Positions 1 through 8,862 are shown, counted from the stretch's first letter. The stretch: DNA of 64,000 nucleotides from Hymenobacter oligotrophus (GCF_003574965.1 NZ_CP032317.1:1674001-1738000), one strand, 5' to 3'. A program made the numbers and translations. Notes: generated by a model from the sequence alone, not told the origin.

Positions 1-239
1 TTGGCCAGCAATTGCCCGCTTGCACCTCCAACAAATGGCTCGTGGGCCATACCCTAGGTGCCTCGGCAGCGCTCAGCCTGAACTATGCCTGCGAGTTGCT
101 GCTGGGTGCTACTCCGGCGGCGTTGCCCTTTGCATCCTGGCTCAACGAGCACCCCGTACGGCAGCCCTTGCGCCGCATTATGGTAAATGCAGCGGGCTTT
201 GGCGGCAACGCAGCCAGCGCCATCGTAGCCCTGGCCTGA
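1..239 (+). CDS. Beta-ketoacyl-ACP synthase, C-terminal end (partial)
   Basis: The reading frame is open from the window edge, so only about the last 78 residues are here. They contain the C-terminal ketosynthase signature: a Lys followed by GHTLGAS, which carries the second catalytic His, and then NAAGFGGNAAS close to the end. Family knowledge says this domain condenses an acyl chain with malonyl-ACP. The short C-terminal half and the wording of the motif also occur in ketosynthases of aryl-polyene or flexirubin pigment clusters, but the upstream genes are outside the window, so the pathway cannot be told. The first TTG in frame at position 12 is internal and not a real start. Confidence 0.85.
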   Translation, partial: GQQLPACTSNKWLVGHTLGASAALSLNYACELLLGATPAALPFASWLNEHPVRQPLRRIMVNAAGFGGNAASAIVALA

Positions 240-252
240 AACACCGCTGCGT

Positions 253-291
253 CCTAGGTGCCTGCCAGCTTTTTTCGCCCGGGCACCTAGG
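253..291. terminator. CCTAGG-type hairpin after ketosynthase
   Basis: CCTAGGTGCC (253-262) is followed 19 bases later by its exact reverse complement GGCACCTAGG (282-291). The loop contains a run of T. The site begins 14 bases after the ketosynthase stop, where a terminator would be expected. It is one of several hairpins in this window built on the same palindromic word. Confidence 0.5.
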
Positions 292-463
292 GCGTGGCGG
301 CGCAGGCGTAAGCCGCAGCCGCCGCAATCCTTGCAGATGTTGCTGACGCCTGGCTCGCCCTCTCCATCGGGACATGCGCATCGAGCATTTCTTCGGAGGC
401 CGTGCTCCGGAGGGGCCCCGTGAGGCCCCAATCGTTGCTGACGACCGCGCCGGCTTGGCTCCT

Positions 464-480
464 CCTCTCCACCGGAGAGG
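464..480. repeat. Short GC-rich palindromic repeat
   Basis: CCTCTCC, a three-base loop and GGAGAGG form a perfect small stem, followed by GGGGCCGGGGGGTGAGG. This resembles the common intergenic repeat of the form 'cctctcc-ggagagg-ggccggggg-tgagg' known from many bacterial genomes. Only one copy is seen here, so the repeat call rests on general knowledge. Confidence 0.35.
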
Positions 481-602
481 GGGCCGGGGGGGTGAGGCCA
501 TCGGGGGCCGGGGCATGAGGCCCCCGACTTTAACCGCACCCAGCGCGAAACTTTCCGACGGGCGCCGTAAGTTAGGCTCGCCAATTTCCCCAACGCCCCG
601 CC

Positions 603-1961
603 ATGAAATTTCCGCTGCTCGCATCTGCTGCATTCCTGTTCCCGTTAGCCCTTTTCGCGCAAGCGCCCACCGCTCCGCCCACCGACGCCGAAATCCAGAA
701 GATGATAGCCGAAATTTCGGCCGACCGCCTCAAAGACGACGTGTATAAAATGGTGTCGTTTGGCACGCGCCACACCCTCTCCGATACCAAAAGCAAAAAG
801 CGCGGTATCGGCGCCGCCCGGCGTTGGGTGGAAGAGGAGTTTCGGAAGTACAGCAAAGCCAGCGGCGGCCGCCTGAAGGTGGAGCAAGACACCTTTACGG
901 TAAAGCCCGACGGCCGCCGCGTGGATGTGAAAACCGTAATGGCCAACGTAATGGCCACCTTGCCCGGCACCGACCCCAACGACAACCGCGTGTTCATCGT
1001 GAGCGGCCACCTCGACTCGCGCGTGACCGACGTGATGAACCGCACCGCCGATGCGCCCGGCGCCAACGACGACGCCTCGGGCGTAGCCGTGGTAATGGAA
1101 ATGGCCCGCGTAATGGCCAGCCGCAAATTCCCGTGCACGCTCATTTTCGTGGCCGTGCAAGGCGAAGAGCAAAGCCTGATTGGCTCGGGCTACCTGGCCC
1201 GCAAAGCCAAGGCCAACAACTGGAACATCGTGGGCATGCTCAACAACGACATCGTGGGCAACTCGCACGGCCACGACCCCGACCTGCACCAGCCCAACCT
1301 CGTGCGCGTGTTTAGCGAAGGCGTACCCGCCAACGAAACGCCCGAGCAGGCCCAGCTGCGCCGCCAGCTTTCTGCCGAAAACGACTCACCCTCGCGCCAG
1401 TTGGCCCGCTACGCCAAGCAAACCGGCGAGCAGTACGTAGCCGGCCACACCGTAGCCCTGGAGTACCGCCCCGACCGCTTCCTGCGCGGCGGCGACCACA
1501 CGCCCTTCAACCAGCAAGGCTACGCCGCGGTGCGCTTCTCCGAGATGAACGAGGACTTTACGCACCAGCACCAGGACCTGCGCACCGAAAACGGCCGCCA
1601 GTACGGCGACCTGCCCGAGTTTGTGGACTACGAATACCTGCGCAAGAACACTGGCGTAAACCTCGCCACCATGGCTAGCCTGGCCCTTGCCCCTGCCGCG
1701 CCGCAAAACGTAGGCGTGCTCACGGCCAACTTAACCAACCGTACCGAGCTGAAGTGGGACGCTCCCACTACCGGCCGCAAGCCCGCTGGTTACGTGGTGC
1801 TGATGCGCGAAACCTCGTCGCCGGTATGGCAGCAGCGGTTCCCCGTGCAAGGCACCACCGCCGACCTGCCTCACAGCAAGGATAACTTCATCTTCGGTGT
1901 GGCCTCAGTGGATGAGAGTGGCCATGAGAGCCTGCCGGTAATCCCGAAGCCGGTGCGGTAA
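603..1961 (+). CDS. Secreted M28-family metallopeptidase with C-terminal Fn3-like domain
   Basis: A 452-residue protein with a signal peptide ending near residue 20 (FAQA). The M28 zinc site is complete: His136 and Asp138 in SGHLDS, Asp156 in GANDDASG, the Glu188-Glu189 pair in QGEEQS, Asp216 in NNDIVG and His299 in GGDHTPF. These are the metal ligands and catalytic acid of co-catalytic zinc aminopeptidases. After about residue 365 comes a module of roughly 90 residues (APQNVGVL to the end) that looks like fibronectin type III. The likely role is degradation of peptides outside the cytoplasm. It stands alone, preceded by a repeat-rich spacer and followed by a large palindrome. Confidence 0.9.
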   Translation: MKFPLLASAAFLFPLALFAQAPTAPPTDAEIQKMIAEISADRLKDDVYKMVSFGTRHTLSDTKSKKRGIGAARRWVEEEFRKYSKASGGRLKVEQDTFTVKPDGRRVDVKTVMANVMATLPGTDPNDNRVFIVSGHLDSRVTDVMNRTADAPGANDDASGVAVVMEMARVMASRKFPCTLIFVAVQGEEQSLIGSGYLARKAKANNWNIVGMLNNDIVGNSHGHDPDLHQPNLVRVFSEGVPANETPEQAQLRRQLSAENDSPSRQLARYAKQTGEQYVAGHTVALEYRPDRFLRGGDHTPFNQQGYAAVRFSEMNEDFTHQHQDLRTENGRQYGDLPEFVDYEYLRKNTGVNLATMASLALAPAAPQNVGVLTANLTNRTELKWDAPTTGRKPAGYVVLMRETSSPVWQQRFPVQGTTADLPHSKDNFIFGVASVDESGHESLPVIPKPVR

Positions 1962-1982
1962 CCCACGCCCGTCATCCTGAGC

Positions 1983-2047
1983 AAAGCGAAGGACCTTACC
2001 ACGCGAGATAGTAATTACTATCTAGGCGTGGTAAGGTCCTTCGCTTT
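1983..2047. repeat. Large imperfect palindrome (interspersed-repeat type)
   Basis: A 22-base arm at 1983-2004 is matched exactly by its reverse complement at 2026-2047. The spacer holds a second perfect 18-base palindrome (2006-2023) centred on TAATTA, so nearly the whole 65 bases fold into one hairpin. The preceding GTCATCCTGAG resembles the opening of well-known bacterial intergenic repeats. It lies 22 bases after the M28 stop and could also stop transcription. No transposase is near. Confidence 0.75.
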
Positions 2048-2058
2048 ACCGACGTTAG

Positions 2059-2277
2059 AGCAAACCTCAACGGGTTATTCGCAACCACGGAGGCCGCAAC
2101 GCCTACACGCTGCTGATTCAATCAGATACCATAAGTCATTTCTACGACGATTTTGCCTTGCAAAAGTCGACGGATTGGGGCAAGGCGAAGTGGCGTAATG
2201 TTTACTACCGTTCCAATCATCGGAGTCCGGTTTATCGATTTCAATTGCGGCTGTCCGATGCCGCGGCCAAGAAATAG
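2059..2277 (+). pseudogene. 5'-truncated gene remnant, family not recognised
   Basis: A frame of about 72 codons is open from just after the big palindrome to TAG at 2275-2277, but it has no ATG, GTG or TTG start in a sensible place, and a stop lies at 2056-2058. The translated text looks like the end of a real protein, with aromatic and charged patterns such as HFYDDFALQK and KWRNVYYRSNH, and a KK end. Its base composition is lower in GC than its neighbours. I read it as the surviving 3' end of a gene whose front was lost at the palindrome. The family was not recognised. Confidence 0.45.
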
Positions 2278-2391
2278 CAACAAAGGCAGCACCCGCACAC
2301 GATACCACATAAAAGGGTGAATTGCGCGTGCCCAGTGCAGCGGGGCAACGGCTTTGCTGGTCAGTGCACCACAGCTCACCTATACTGCAAC

Positions 2392-3309
2392 ATGCCCAGC
2401 CTGTCCTACTACCTCACTGCCTCCGTCATCAAGCTTAAAGGCTTGAAGAAAACCTTTTCCGGCTCCTCCATCGACTATGCCAAGCTGCGCCGCGACGATG
2501 TGCACGTGCCCACGCCGCGCCATACGCTGGGGCAAGAGTTCCGGACGGTAAAGGCCGGGCTAGCTACGCTGACGGAAATACTGCCCGCCACCGTCAGTCA
2601 GCCGGACGTAGCTGTGCTGTACTGCCCGGGCGGCGCCTTTGTCTACGGCCCCACCGAAATCAACTGGCACAGCATTGCCCGGCTTGCGCAGCAAACCCAG
2701 CTGACGGCTTACTTGGTAGACTACCCCAAAGCGCCGGAAAATCAAATTAATACCCTCAACCGCAGCCTCGACGACGCATACGCCCACCTGCTCACGCGCT
2801 ACGCCGCCCGCAACATTATTCTAATCGGTGATTCGGTGGGCGGCACGCTGCTAGCCCTGCTGGTGCAGCGGTTGCTGCGGCAAGGCGCCACTGAGCTACC
2901 CAACAGCCTCATTCTGGTGTCGCCGGTAGCCGATGCCAGCATGACTAACCCGGCCATTCCGGCGCTGGATCAGCAGGATATCATGCTTGGTACGGCGGGC
3001 GTGTTGTCGGCCAAGCGCATGTGTGCCGGTCCGTTGTCGCTGCGTAGCTCTGATATTTCGCCGCTATACGGCTCGTTCGAGGGCTTCGTGCCTACTTACT
3101 TATTCATTGCCGAGCGCGACATTATGCGCCCCGACGAAGAGTTGCTGGCTCAAAAACTGATGGCCGCAGAGGTACCGCTACGGGTGGTACGCGGCGCCGG
3201 TATGCCGCACATCTGGCCCTTGCTGCCCGTAATGCGTGAGGCCCGGCAGGCGCTGAATGAAATTGGGGAGATTATCAGAGAGCAAGCGCCACCAAGTTGT
3301 CGGCGGTAG
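2392..3309 (+). CDS. Alpha/beta hydrolase, hormone-sensitive-lipase type
   Basis: A 305-residue esterase-like protein. The oxyanion-hole motif appears as PGGAFVYGP, a variant of HGGG. The nucleophile elbow is GDSVGG, the acid is likely the Asp in AERDIM, and the catalytic His is in GMPHIWPL. These are the marks of the HSL (GDXG) family, which hydrolyses short-chain esters. The start was taken at ATG 2392 (MPSLSYYL) because the conserved N-terminal helix begins there. An earlier in-frame ATG at 2317 would add 25 residues of poor quality. No signal peptide is evident, so it is probably cytoplasmic. It appears monocistronic. The substrate cannot be told. Confidence 0.85.
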   Translation: MPSLSYYLTASVIKLKGLKKTFSGSSIDYAKLRRDDVHVPTPRHTLGQEFRTVKAGLATLTEILPATVSQPDVAVLYCPGGAFVYGPTEINWHSIARLAQQTQLTAYLVDYPKAPENQINTLNRSLDDAYAHLLTRYAARNIILIGDSVGGTLLALLVQRLLRQGATELPNSLILVSPVADASMTNPAIPALDQQDIMLGTAGVLSAKRMCAGPLSLRSSDISPLYGSFEGFVPTYLFIAERDIMRPDEELLAQKLMAAEVPLRVVRGAGMPHIWPLLPVMREARQALNEIGEIIREQAPPSCRR

Positions 3310-3435
3310 CCTTGGGGTAACTGCCGATGGGAAGTCGTTGTTGCAAAAACAGGTCGGTGTCACAGTTGATAAAACAGGCATCTTGCAAATAAACTGCGCA
3401 ACTTAAACTGCCGCAGCTGCCTTACCTTGCGCCCT

Positions 3436-5544
3436 ATGACCCGTGCTGCCCTTGCCTTTGCTGCCGCGCTGCTTGCCTCCGGGCCCGCGCTGGCTCAAAC
3501 CCTCCGCTCCCCCTCCAACAAGCTCGCGCTCAACTTCCGCTTGAGCCCCGAGGGCGAGCCGCTGTACCAGCTCAGCTTCGGGCAGAAGCAAGTGCTGAAA
3601 CCCAGCCGCCTAGGTGTGTTGCTGCAAGGCCAGCCAGGGTTCGACAAAGGGCTGACGGTAATCAAAGTTGATTCGGCGCAGGCCGATGAAACCTGGGCGC
3701 CGGTGTGGGGCGAGGTGAAGCAAATTCGCAACCGCTACAAAGAGTTGCTGGTAACGCTGCAGCAACCGGGCACTGAAAAGCGGCAGATGCAGGTGCGTTT
3801 CCGGTTGTTTGACGACGGCCTGGGTTTTCGGTACGAGTGGCCGCAGCACCCCAACCTGCAGTACTTTGTGGTGCAGCAAGAGCGTACCGAGTTCAACCTG
3901 CCGGCCAACCACAAAGCCTTCTGGATACCCGGCGACTACGACTCGAACGAGTACGCCTACCAAACCACCCGACTGAGCGAGGTGAACACCCTGCCCATTA
4001 CGCCCATTCAGCTAAAGGCAGCGCCAACCACGGTGCAAACACCCCTGATGCTGAAATCGGACGATGGGCTGTACGTGAACATCCACGAAGCGGCCTTGGT
4101 GAACTACCCCGCCATGATGCTGAATGTGGACACTAAGAACTACGCCCTAGGTGCGCAGCTGGTGCCCACGGCCACCGGGGCCGCGGCTTACCTGCAAGCG
4201 CCCGAGCACACGCCCTGGCGCACGGTGGTAGTAAGCAACAAAGCCACCGAGGTACTGGCCTCGAAGCTTATTCTGAACCTGAACGAGCCCACCAAGCTGC
4301 AGGATGTTAGCTGGATTAAGCCGCAGAAGTTTGTGGGGGTGTGGTGGGAGATGCACGTCAACAAAGCCTCCTGGAACTACTCCGACACCGGCAACCTAAA
4401 GCTGGCCTCCACGGATTGGAACGCGCTTAAGCCCAACGGACGCCACGGCGCCAACACCGCCAACGTAAAGCGCTACATCGATTTTGCGGCCAAGCACGGC
4501 ATTGAGGGCGTGCTGGTAGAAGGCTGGAACGTGGGTTGGGAAGACTGGCACGGCAACTGGAAGGAAGAGGTGTTCGACTTTGTGACGCCGTACCCCGATT
4601 TCGACGTGCAGGAGCTGCAGCGCTACGCCGTGGGCAAGGGCGTAAAGCTGATTATGCACCACGAAACCTCGGGCTCGGTTACCAACTACGAGCGCCGCCA
4701 GGACGAAGCCTTGCGCTTTATGAAAGACCACGGCTACGATGCCGTGAAAACCGGCTACGTGGGCCGCATTATTCCGCGCGGGGAGCACCACGATGGCCAG
4801 TGGATGGTAAACCACTACAACCGCACCGCCGAGCACATGGCCAAGCGCCAGATTATGGTGGATATGCACGAATCGGTGCGCCCCACCGGCCTGCACCGCA
4901 CCTACCCCAACTGGCTGGCCAGCGAGGCGGCACGCGGCAACGAGTTCAACGCCTGGAGCGAAGGCAACCCACCCGAGCACGAAACCATTTTGCCCTTTAC
5001 GCGCCTGATGGGCGGCCCCATGGATTACACGCCCGGCGTATTCCAGATAAAGCTGGAAAGCTGGAACCCCGAGCGCAACAAAGGCCGGCAAGTGCACACC
5101 ACCCTGGCCAAGCAGCTGGCCCTGTACGTTACCATGTACTCGCCGCTGCAAATGGTCGCCGACCTGCCCGAAGCCTACGAGCAGCGCCTCGATGCCTTTC
5201 AGTTTATCAAGGACGTACCCGTGGATTGGGACGACACCCGCGTGCTGCTGGCCGAACCCGGCGACTACCTCACCATCGCGCGCAAAGCCAAAGGCAAAGA
5301 CGAGTGGTACCTAGGTGCCATTACCGACGAGCAGGCCCGCAACCAGCAAGTAAAGCTCGATTTCCTCTCGCCCAACACCACCTACGAAGCCACCATCTAC
5401 GCCGACGGCAAAGGCGCCGATTGGGAGAAAAACCCCATGGTGTACCAAATCCGGAAACAGCGGGTAACCAGCAAATCGAACTTAAAGCTGCAGTTGGCTG
5501 CCGGTGGTGGTACAGCCATCAGCTTTAAGCCCGCGCAGCGCTAG
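3436..5544 (+). CDS. Glycoside hydrolase family 97 (SusB-like alpha-glucosidase)
   Basis: A 702-residue secreted enzyme with a signal peptide ending near residue 21 (ALAQ). The start is ATG 3436; TTG 3427 is in frame but unnecessary. GH97 motifs are clear: HHETSGS, then DMHESVRPTG with Glu479, and EGNPPEHE with Glu514 and Glu516. The NPPEHE form and the HE motif match the inverting branch typified by SusB, not the retaining branch with an Asp nucleophile. It would release glucose from alpha-glucans, probably in the periplasm. Unlike the starch loci of Bacteroides, no SusC/SusD pair or regulator is next to it in this window. Confidence 0.9.
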   Translation: MTRAALAFAAALLASGPALAQTLRSPSNKLALNFRLSPEGEPLYQLSFGQKQVLKPSRLGVLLQGQPGFDKGLTVIKVDSAQADETWAPVWGEVKQIRNRYKELLVTLQQPGTEKRQMQVRFRLFDDGLGFRYEWPQHPNLQYFVVQQERTEFNLPANHKAFWIPGDYDSNEYAYQTTRLSEVNTLPITPIQLKAAPTTVQTPLMLKSDDGLYVNIHEAALVNYPAMMLNVDTKNYALGAQLVPTATGAAAYLQAPEHTPWRTVVVSNKATEVLASKLILNLNEPTKLQDVSWIKPQKFVGVWWEMHVNKASWNYSDTGNLKLASTDWNALKPNGRHGANTANVKRYIDFAAKHGIEGVLVEGWNVGWEDWHGNWKEEVFDFVTPYPDFDVQELQRYAVGKGVKLIMHHETSGSVTNYERRQDEALRFMKDHGYDAVKTGYVGRIIPRGEHHDGQWMVNHYNRTAEHMAKRQIMVDMHESVRPTGLHRTYPNWLASEAARGNEFNAWSEGNPPEHETILPFTRLMGGPMDYTPGVFQIKLESWNPERNKGRQVHTTLAKQLALYVTMYSPLQMVADLPEAYEQRLDAFQFIKDVPVDWDDTRVLLAEPGDYLTIARKAKGKDEWYLGAITDEQARNQQVKLDFLSPNTTYEATIYADGKGADWEKNPMVYQIRKQRVTSKSNLKLQLAAGGGTAISFKPAQR

Positions 5545-5555
5545 GTCAGTTTCAC

Positions 5556-5628
5556 GCAGAAGCCGCAGAGGGCTTACGCAGAAGGCGCCAAATCAGCGTC
5601 CTCCGCGTAAGCCCTCTGCGGCTTCTGC
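5556..5628. repeat. Long inverted repeat between convergent genes
   Basis: A 24-base arm (5556-5579, beginning GCAGAAGCCGCAG) is repeated exactly in reverse complement at 5605-5628, with a 25-base spacer. It sits between the ends of the convergent GH97 and DUF2911 genes, so it can act as a two-way terminator, although there is no T run. The wording resembles mobile intergenic repeats of related genomes. Confidence 0.7.
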
Positions 5629-5644
5629 GGGCTAACAATGCCGC

Positions 5645-6508
5645 TTACTTCTTGCCTTTCACCTCCTTAAGCAATTGCTCGTTCAGGCGGGTGTACTCGT
5701 CGCGGCTGTGTTCGTTTTTCTCCTGCTTCACGAGGGCCAACGACTGGCGCACGGCATCGGCGGCTTCGGCGTTGCGGTTGGCTTTCTGCAGCATTTTGCC
5801 CTTCCAGTAATAGGCGTAGTAGCTGGGCTGCTGCTTAATGGATTCGTCGAGCCAGGCAATGGCTTGGTTCAGGTCTTTGCCGGTGCTGTAGTAGTACTGC
5901 GCGGCGGCGAAGTACGGCTTCTTGTCCGTCTTCATGGCGTCCTGAATTTGCGCCATGATGCGGGCGTCGGCATCGGCCTCGATGGGCACGCTCACGCGCA
6001 CTTTGTCCCACCGCAGGTACAAGTCGGCGGCGGCAGGCTGCAGGTTTTCCAGCGTAATGGCAAACGACTCGGCGGCGGTGTTGGCGGTGCGCGGCTTGGC
6101 TTTCACGCGCACTTGGTCGAGTTCGGGCCGGTAGTCGTAGGCACCCCACTGCGAGGTGTCTTTGTTCAGAATGATGGTCCACTCCTTGGGGTCGGGGATG
6201 GTGAACAAGGCGTAGGTACCGGCCGGCACCACTTGGCCTCCAAATTTTACTTCCTCGCCAAACTTGATGCGGGTAGACGAGTTGGCCCCCGTGCGCCACA
6301 CCTGGCCGTAGGGCTCCAGCTTACCAAAGATGTCGCGGCCGCGCTTGGAGGGGCGGCCATACGTCAGCTCGATGTAGGACGTGGAGAAATCCTGCCGCAT
6401 GCGCACAGTAGGGCTCATCACGGGCAGGCGCAGTTGTTGGGCTTGCAGCGGCAGCGCGGCTACGCTACACAAGCCTCCAGCCAAAACCAGAGTGGAAAGT
6501 AGTTTCAT
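5645..6508 (-). CDS. DUF2911 domain-containing secreted protein
   Basis: A 287-residue protein with a signal peptide ending near residue 23 (LQAQ). The first two thirds match DUF2911: SYIELTYGRPSKRGR, GQVWRTGANSSTRI, PAGTYALFTIP and KEWTIILNKD. This is a beta-rich family common in Bacteroidota with no known reaction. The last third (about residues 190-287) is helical, with YYYSTGKDLNQAIAWLD and a following repeat that resemble TPR units, as in many members. It probably acts in the periplasm or on the surface. It is convergent with GH97, and no operon partner is visible. Confidence 0.85.
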   Translation of the reverse strand: MKLLSTLVLAGGLCSVAALPLQAQQLRLPVMSPTVRMRQDFSTSYIELTYGRPSKRGRDIFGKLEPYGQVWRTGANSSTRIKFGEEVKFGGQVVPAGTYALFTIPDPKEWTIILNKDTSQWGAYDYRPELDQVRVKAKPRTANTAAESFAITLENLQPAAADLYLRWDKVRVSVPIEADADARIMAQIQDAMKTDKKPYFAAAQYYYSTGKDLNQAIAWLDESIKQQPSYYAYYWKGKMLQKANRNAEAADAVRQSLALVKQEKNEHSRDEYTRLNEQLLKEVKGKK

Positions 6509-6711
6509 GCAGGTCGGGTGTGGAACTCAGTGGGGCTTACAAGCAAACATCGTCCCAGTACGGCCGAAAATTAGCAAGAAGCCCAACAAACGTTCGGTAA
6601 GGTAGCCGAATGCCGCCGAAATGCCTACGCCACAGGGCTCCGGCGCCTACAACGCAGCTCCGGTGTAGGTATTGCGCGTGCCGCACCAAGGCCCCAACGG
6701 CCCCAAACATG

Positions 6712-6749
6712 GCAACTGCTTCGGTGCCAAAAGGCACCGAAGCAGTTGC
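6712..6749 (-). terminator. Hairpin terminator after the beta-helix lipoprotein gene
   Basis: GCAACTGCTTCGGTGCC (6712-6728), a four-base AAAA loop and the exact reverse complement (6733-6749) form a 17-bp stem. It lies about 48 bases beyond the stop of the - strand lipoprotein gene. There is no T run, so intrinsic termination is likely but not certain. Confidence 0.55.
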
Positions 6750-6796
6750 ACCGAAATAGAACAATTGAATAGTAGTTAAGCCTAGGTGCGCGGCGC

Positions 6797-8521
6797 TTAG
6801 TGGCTTTGGTACAGAATGTGGCTACCCTGCACCCACACGCCCGGTAGCGTATCGATGTAGATGCCCCGCCAATCGTTGGCGGCGGGCGCGTTGGCGGTGC
6901 CGTTGCCGTTCGAGTCGCCCCCTAGGGCGTCGTCCTTCACGGAGGTAAAGCGTACGCCGGGGCCGTTGTGGTTTAGCAGTTGGCTGGTGCCGGTGCGCAG
7001 CGTCATTTGTAGGCCGGGGTTAAATTTCAGCACCACGTTGTTGCCGAGGGCCAGCGTGTTGGCAGGTGCCAGGTCGATGTTGCTCAGGTTCACAAATGCC
7101 ACCTCGGTTTCGCCCCAGCTCACGTTGGGCTTCAGCAGGTTCGCGTTCCAGTCGACGTAAATGCCTTGGTACTGGTTTTTCTCGGCCGCGTTGGCGGGGT
7201 TGCTGAAGGTGTTGGAGTCGTCGAGGTCGATGTTGGAGGTAATCGACAAGGGGCGCACGTTGTCGAAGAAGGTGTTGCTGCGGATAACGGTACCAGCGGC
7301 CGAGGCGTGGGCATCGAGCACGGCGCGGGTAGCCGTGCTCACATCGTCGCCGTTGTGGGCGAATACGCTGTTGCGCACCTCGGCCACGGCGCCGGTTAGG
7401 TTGAGTACCGTGCCGCCGCCGCCGCCGTAGTAAAAGCGGGAGTTATCGAGCACCGAGCCGGTGGTGGTGTTCAGCACCAAGCCGCGCCAGCTTTTGCGGG
7501 CCGGGGCCGTGGCATTGCCGTTGGCGTTGGTGTCGCCGCCCGTGGCATCGTCGTGGATGGACGTGAACACGACGGGCTGCGCCGCGGTACCATTGGCCAG
7601 TATGCGGCCCGAGCTGGCCGTGAGCACCAGGTTGCCTAGGTCGTCGAACTTCACCATCACGCCGGGCCCCAGGGTCATGGGCGCATCAAGCGTGAGGCCG
7701 CCCACCACAAAGGGCACTTCGGTTTCGCCCCAAGTCAGCGCTACCGAGGTGCTGCTGGCGTCCTCTACCCAAATGCCGTTGTGGTCGTTTTTCTCGGCCG
7801 GGTTGGCGGGGTTGCTGAAGGTGTTGGAGTTGTTGAGGCTATACAGATTGGTGATGCGCAGCGGCATTTCGTTCAGGTAGAACGCGTTGCCTTCGATTAC
7901 CGTGTTGGTAAGCGCACGGCTGGCGCTGAGGGCCCCTTTGAAGTTGGGCGCACCGCCGCCGTTGCGCACAAACCGGCAGTTGCGCACCGTAGCCGAAGCA
8001 TCAAACAGATCGAGCGTGGTGTTTGGCGCGCCGGCCCCACCGTACATAAACCGGCAGTGCTCGAAGCGCGAGCCGCTTTGGCCCGCAAGCGCAATGCTGC
8101 TCCAATTGCGCTTGGCCGGGGTAGTAGCAGCGCCGTCGTTGTTGGTGTCGCCGCCGTGGGCGTCGTCGAGAACCGAGGTAAACACCACAGGGTTATCCGC
8201 AGTACCCACCGCCTCGATGCGCCCACCAGCCGTTAACGACAAGCCTGCGTTGGCCTGAAACTTCACGATGGCTCCGGCCTCGATGGTCAGCGTGCTGCCC
8301 AGCGTGACGTTGGGCCCTACCACATACACTTTGCAGCTCTGCCAAGTAGTGGGCGTGTTGATGGCGCTGGTAACCGGCACCACTGTGTAGCTGCAGGTAT
8401 TGTTGCCGCCAGTAGGCTTGCCAGGCTCGGGCTCGTTGTTCTTGTTGCATCCGACCAGTGCGGCGAGGCCAAAGCTGCCAAGCAGCGCCGTGCGCAGCGC
8501 CGAGTTGCTAAGCGTTTTCAT
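6797..8521 (-). CDS. Lipoprotein with three beta-helix repeat units
   Basis: A 574-residue protein with a lipobox (LAALVGCNKN), so it should be lipidated at the Cys and exported. The mature part contains three copies of a unit of about 190 residues. Each has a sequence like GxxVKFxxxxxLxL, then VxFTSxxDDAxGGDTNxxG, then WRGxxx and a SRFxYGG or similar turn. The aspartate-rich GGDTNxDG loops look like calcium sites. Together these suggest a right-handed parallel beta-helix of the kind used for surface carbohydrate binding or adhesion. No catalytic motif was recognised. It has a good promoter upstream and a hairpin downstream, so it is probably monocistronic. Confidence 0.8.
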   Translation of the reverse strand: MKTLSNSALRTALLGSFGLAALVGCNKNNEPEPGKPTGGNNTCSYTVVPVTSAINTPTTWQSCKVYVVGPNVTLGSTLTIEAGAIVKFQANAGLSLTAGGRIEAVGTADNPVVFTSVLDDAHGGDTNNDGAATTPAKRNWSSIALAGQSGSRFEHCRFMYGGAGAPNTTLDLFDASATVRNCRFVRNGGGAPNFKGALSASRALTNTVIEGNAFYLNEMPLRITNLYSLNNSNTFSNPANPAEKNDHNGIWVEDASSTSVALTWGETEVPFVVGGLTLDAPMTLGPGVMVKFDDLGNLVLTASSGRILANGTAAQPVVFTSIHDDATGGDTNANGNATAPARKSWRGLVLNTTTGSVLDNSRFYYGGGGGTVLNLTGAVAEVRNSVFAHNGDDVSTATRAVLDAHASAAGTVIRSNTFFDNVRPLSITSNIDLDDSNTFSNPANAAEKNQYQGIYVDWNANLLKPNVSWGETEVAFVNLSNIDLAPANTLALGNNVVLKFNPGLQMTLRTGTSQLLNHNGPGVRFTSVKDDALGGDSNGNGTANAPAANDWRGIYIDTLPGVWVQGSHILYQSH

Positions 8522-8570
8522 AGGTAGGGAGGTTGGGGTGCGTAGCTGACCCTAGGTCAGATTGATGCCC

Positions 8571-8601
8571 CAAACCTACTGCCAAGCTCCGCAGGCCACA
8601 A
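8571..8601 (-). promoter_or_regulatory. Bacteroidota-type promoter for the lipoprotein gene
   Basis: Read on the - strand, TTG (8601-8599) is followed after 20 bases by TAGGTTTG (8578-8571), a full match to the TAnnTTTG -7 element. The gene start at 8521 would be roughly 45 bases downstream of the transcription start. Confidence 0.6.
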
Positions 8602-8685
8602 TCACATATTCTGGTGATGATACAAGTACAGCCCTGCTGCTTTGAGACTTAATACTCAGCATTCAACAACACTTTGGGTTACTGA

Positions 8686-8728
8686 GCCCTAGGTGCCGAG
8701 CTTGAGCGCCCTACCCAGCACCTAGGGC
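8686..8728. repeat. CCTAGG-type inverted repeat
   Basis: GCCCTAGGTGC (8686-8696) and its exact reverse complement GCACCTAGGGC (8718-8728) flank a 21-base loop. It lies between two divergent promoters, so it is unlikely to be a simple terminator of either gene. It may insulate them or bind a protein. Confidence 0.6.
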
Positions 8729-8862
8729 ACCGCAGTGCATCCTTGCGCCTGGCCCAGTGTATCACATATATTTTTTTCGGGGTGCTGGTTGTTGCGGCTT
8801 TATGTCCGTACTTCGCGGCCGCAAACTCGGCTAGTTCCGACTTATCGGGGCATCGGCAGAGT

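Larger units (their letters stand above)
240..602. other. Intergenic region with two repeat-type hairpins
   Basis: No convincing gene lies in these 363 bases. The region holds a CCTAGG inverted repeat just after the ketosynthase and, farther on, a GC-rich hairpin element at about 464-480 followed by G-rich sequence. No clear TAnnTTTG promoter was seen in front of the peptidase gene. Confidence 0.7.

Noticed and set aside
1983-2047. An insertion-sequence end
   Set aside because: No transposase, no direct target duplication and no second end was found; it is called only as a repeat.
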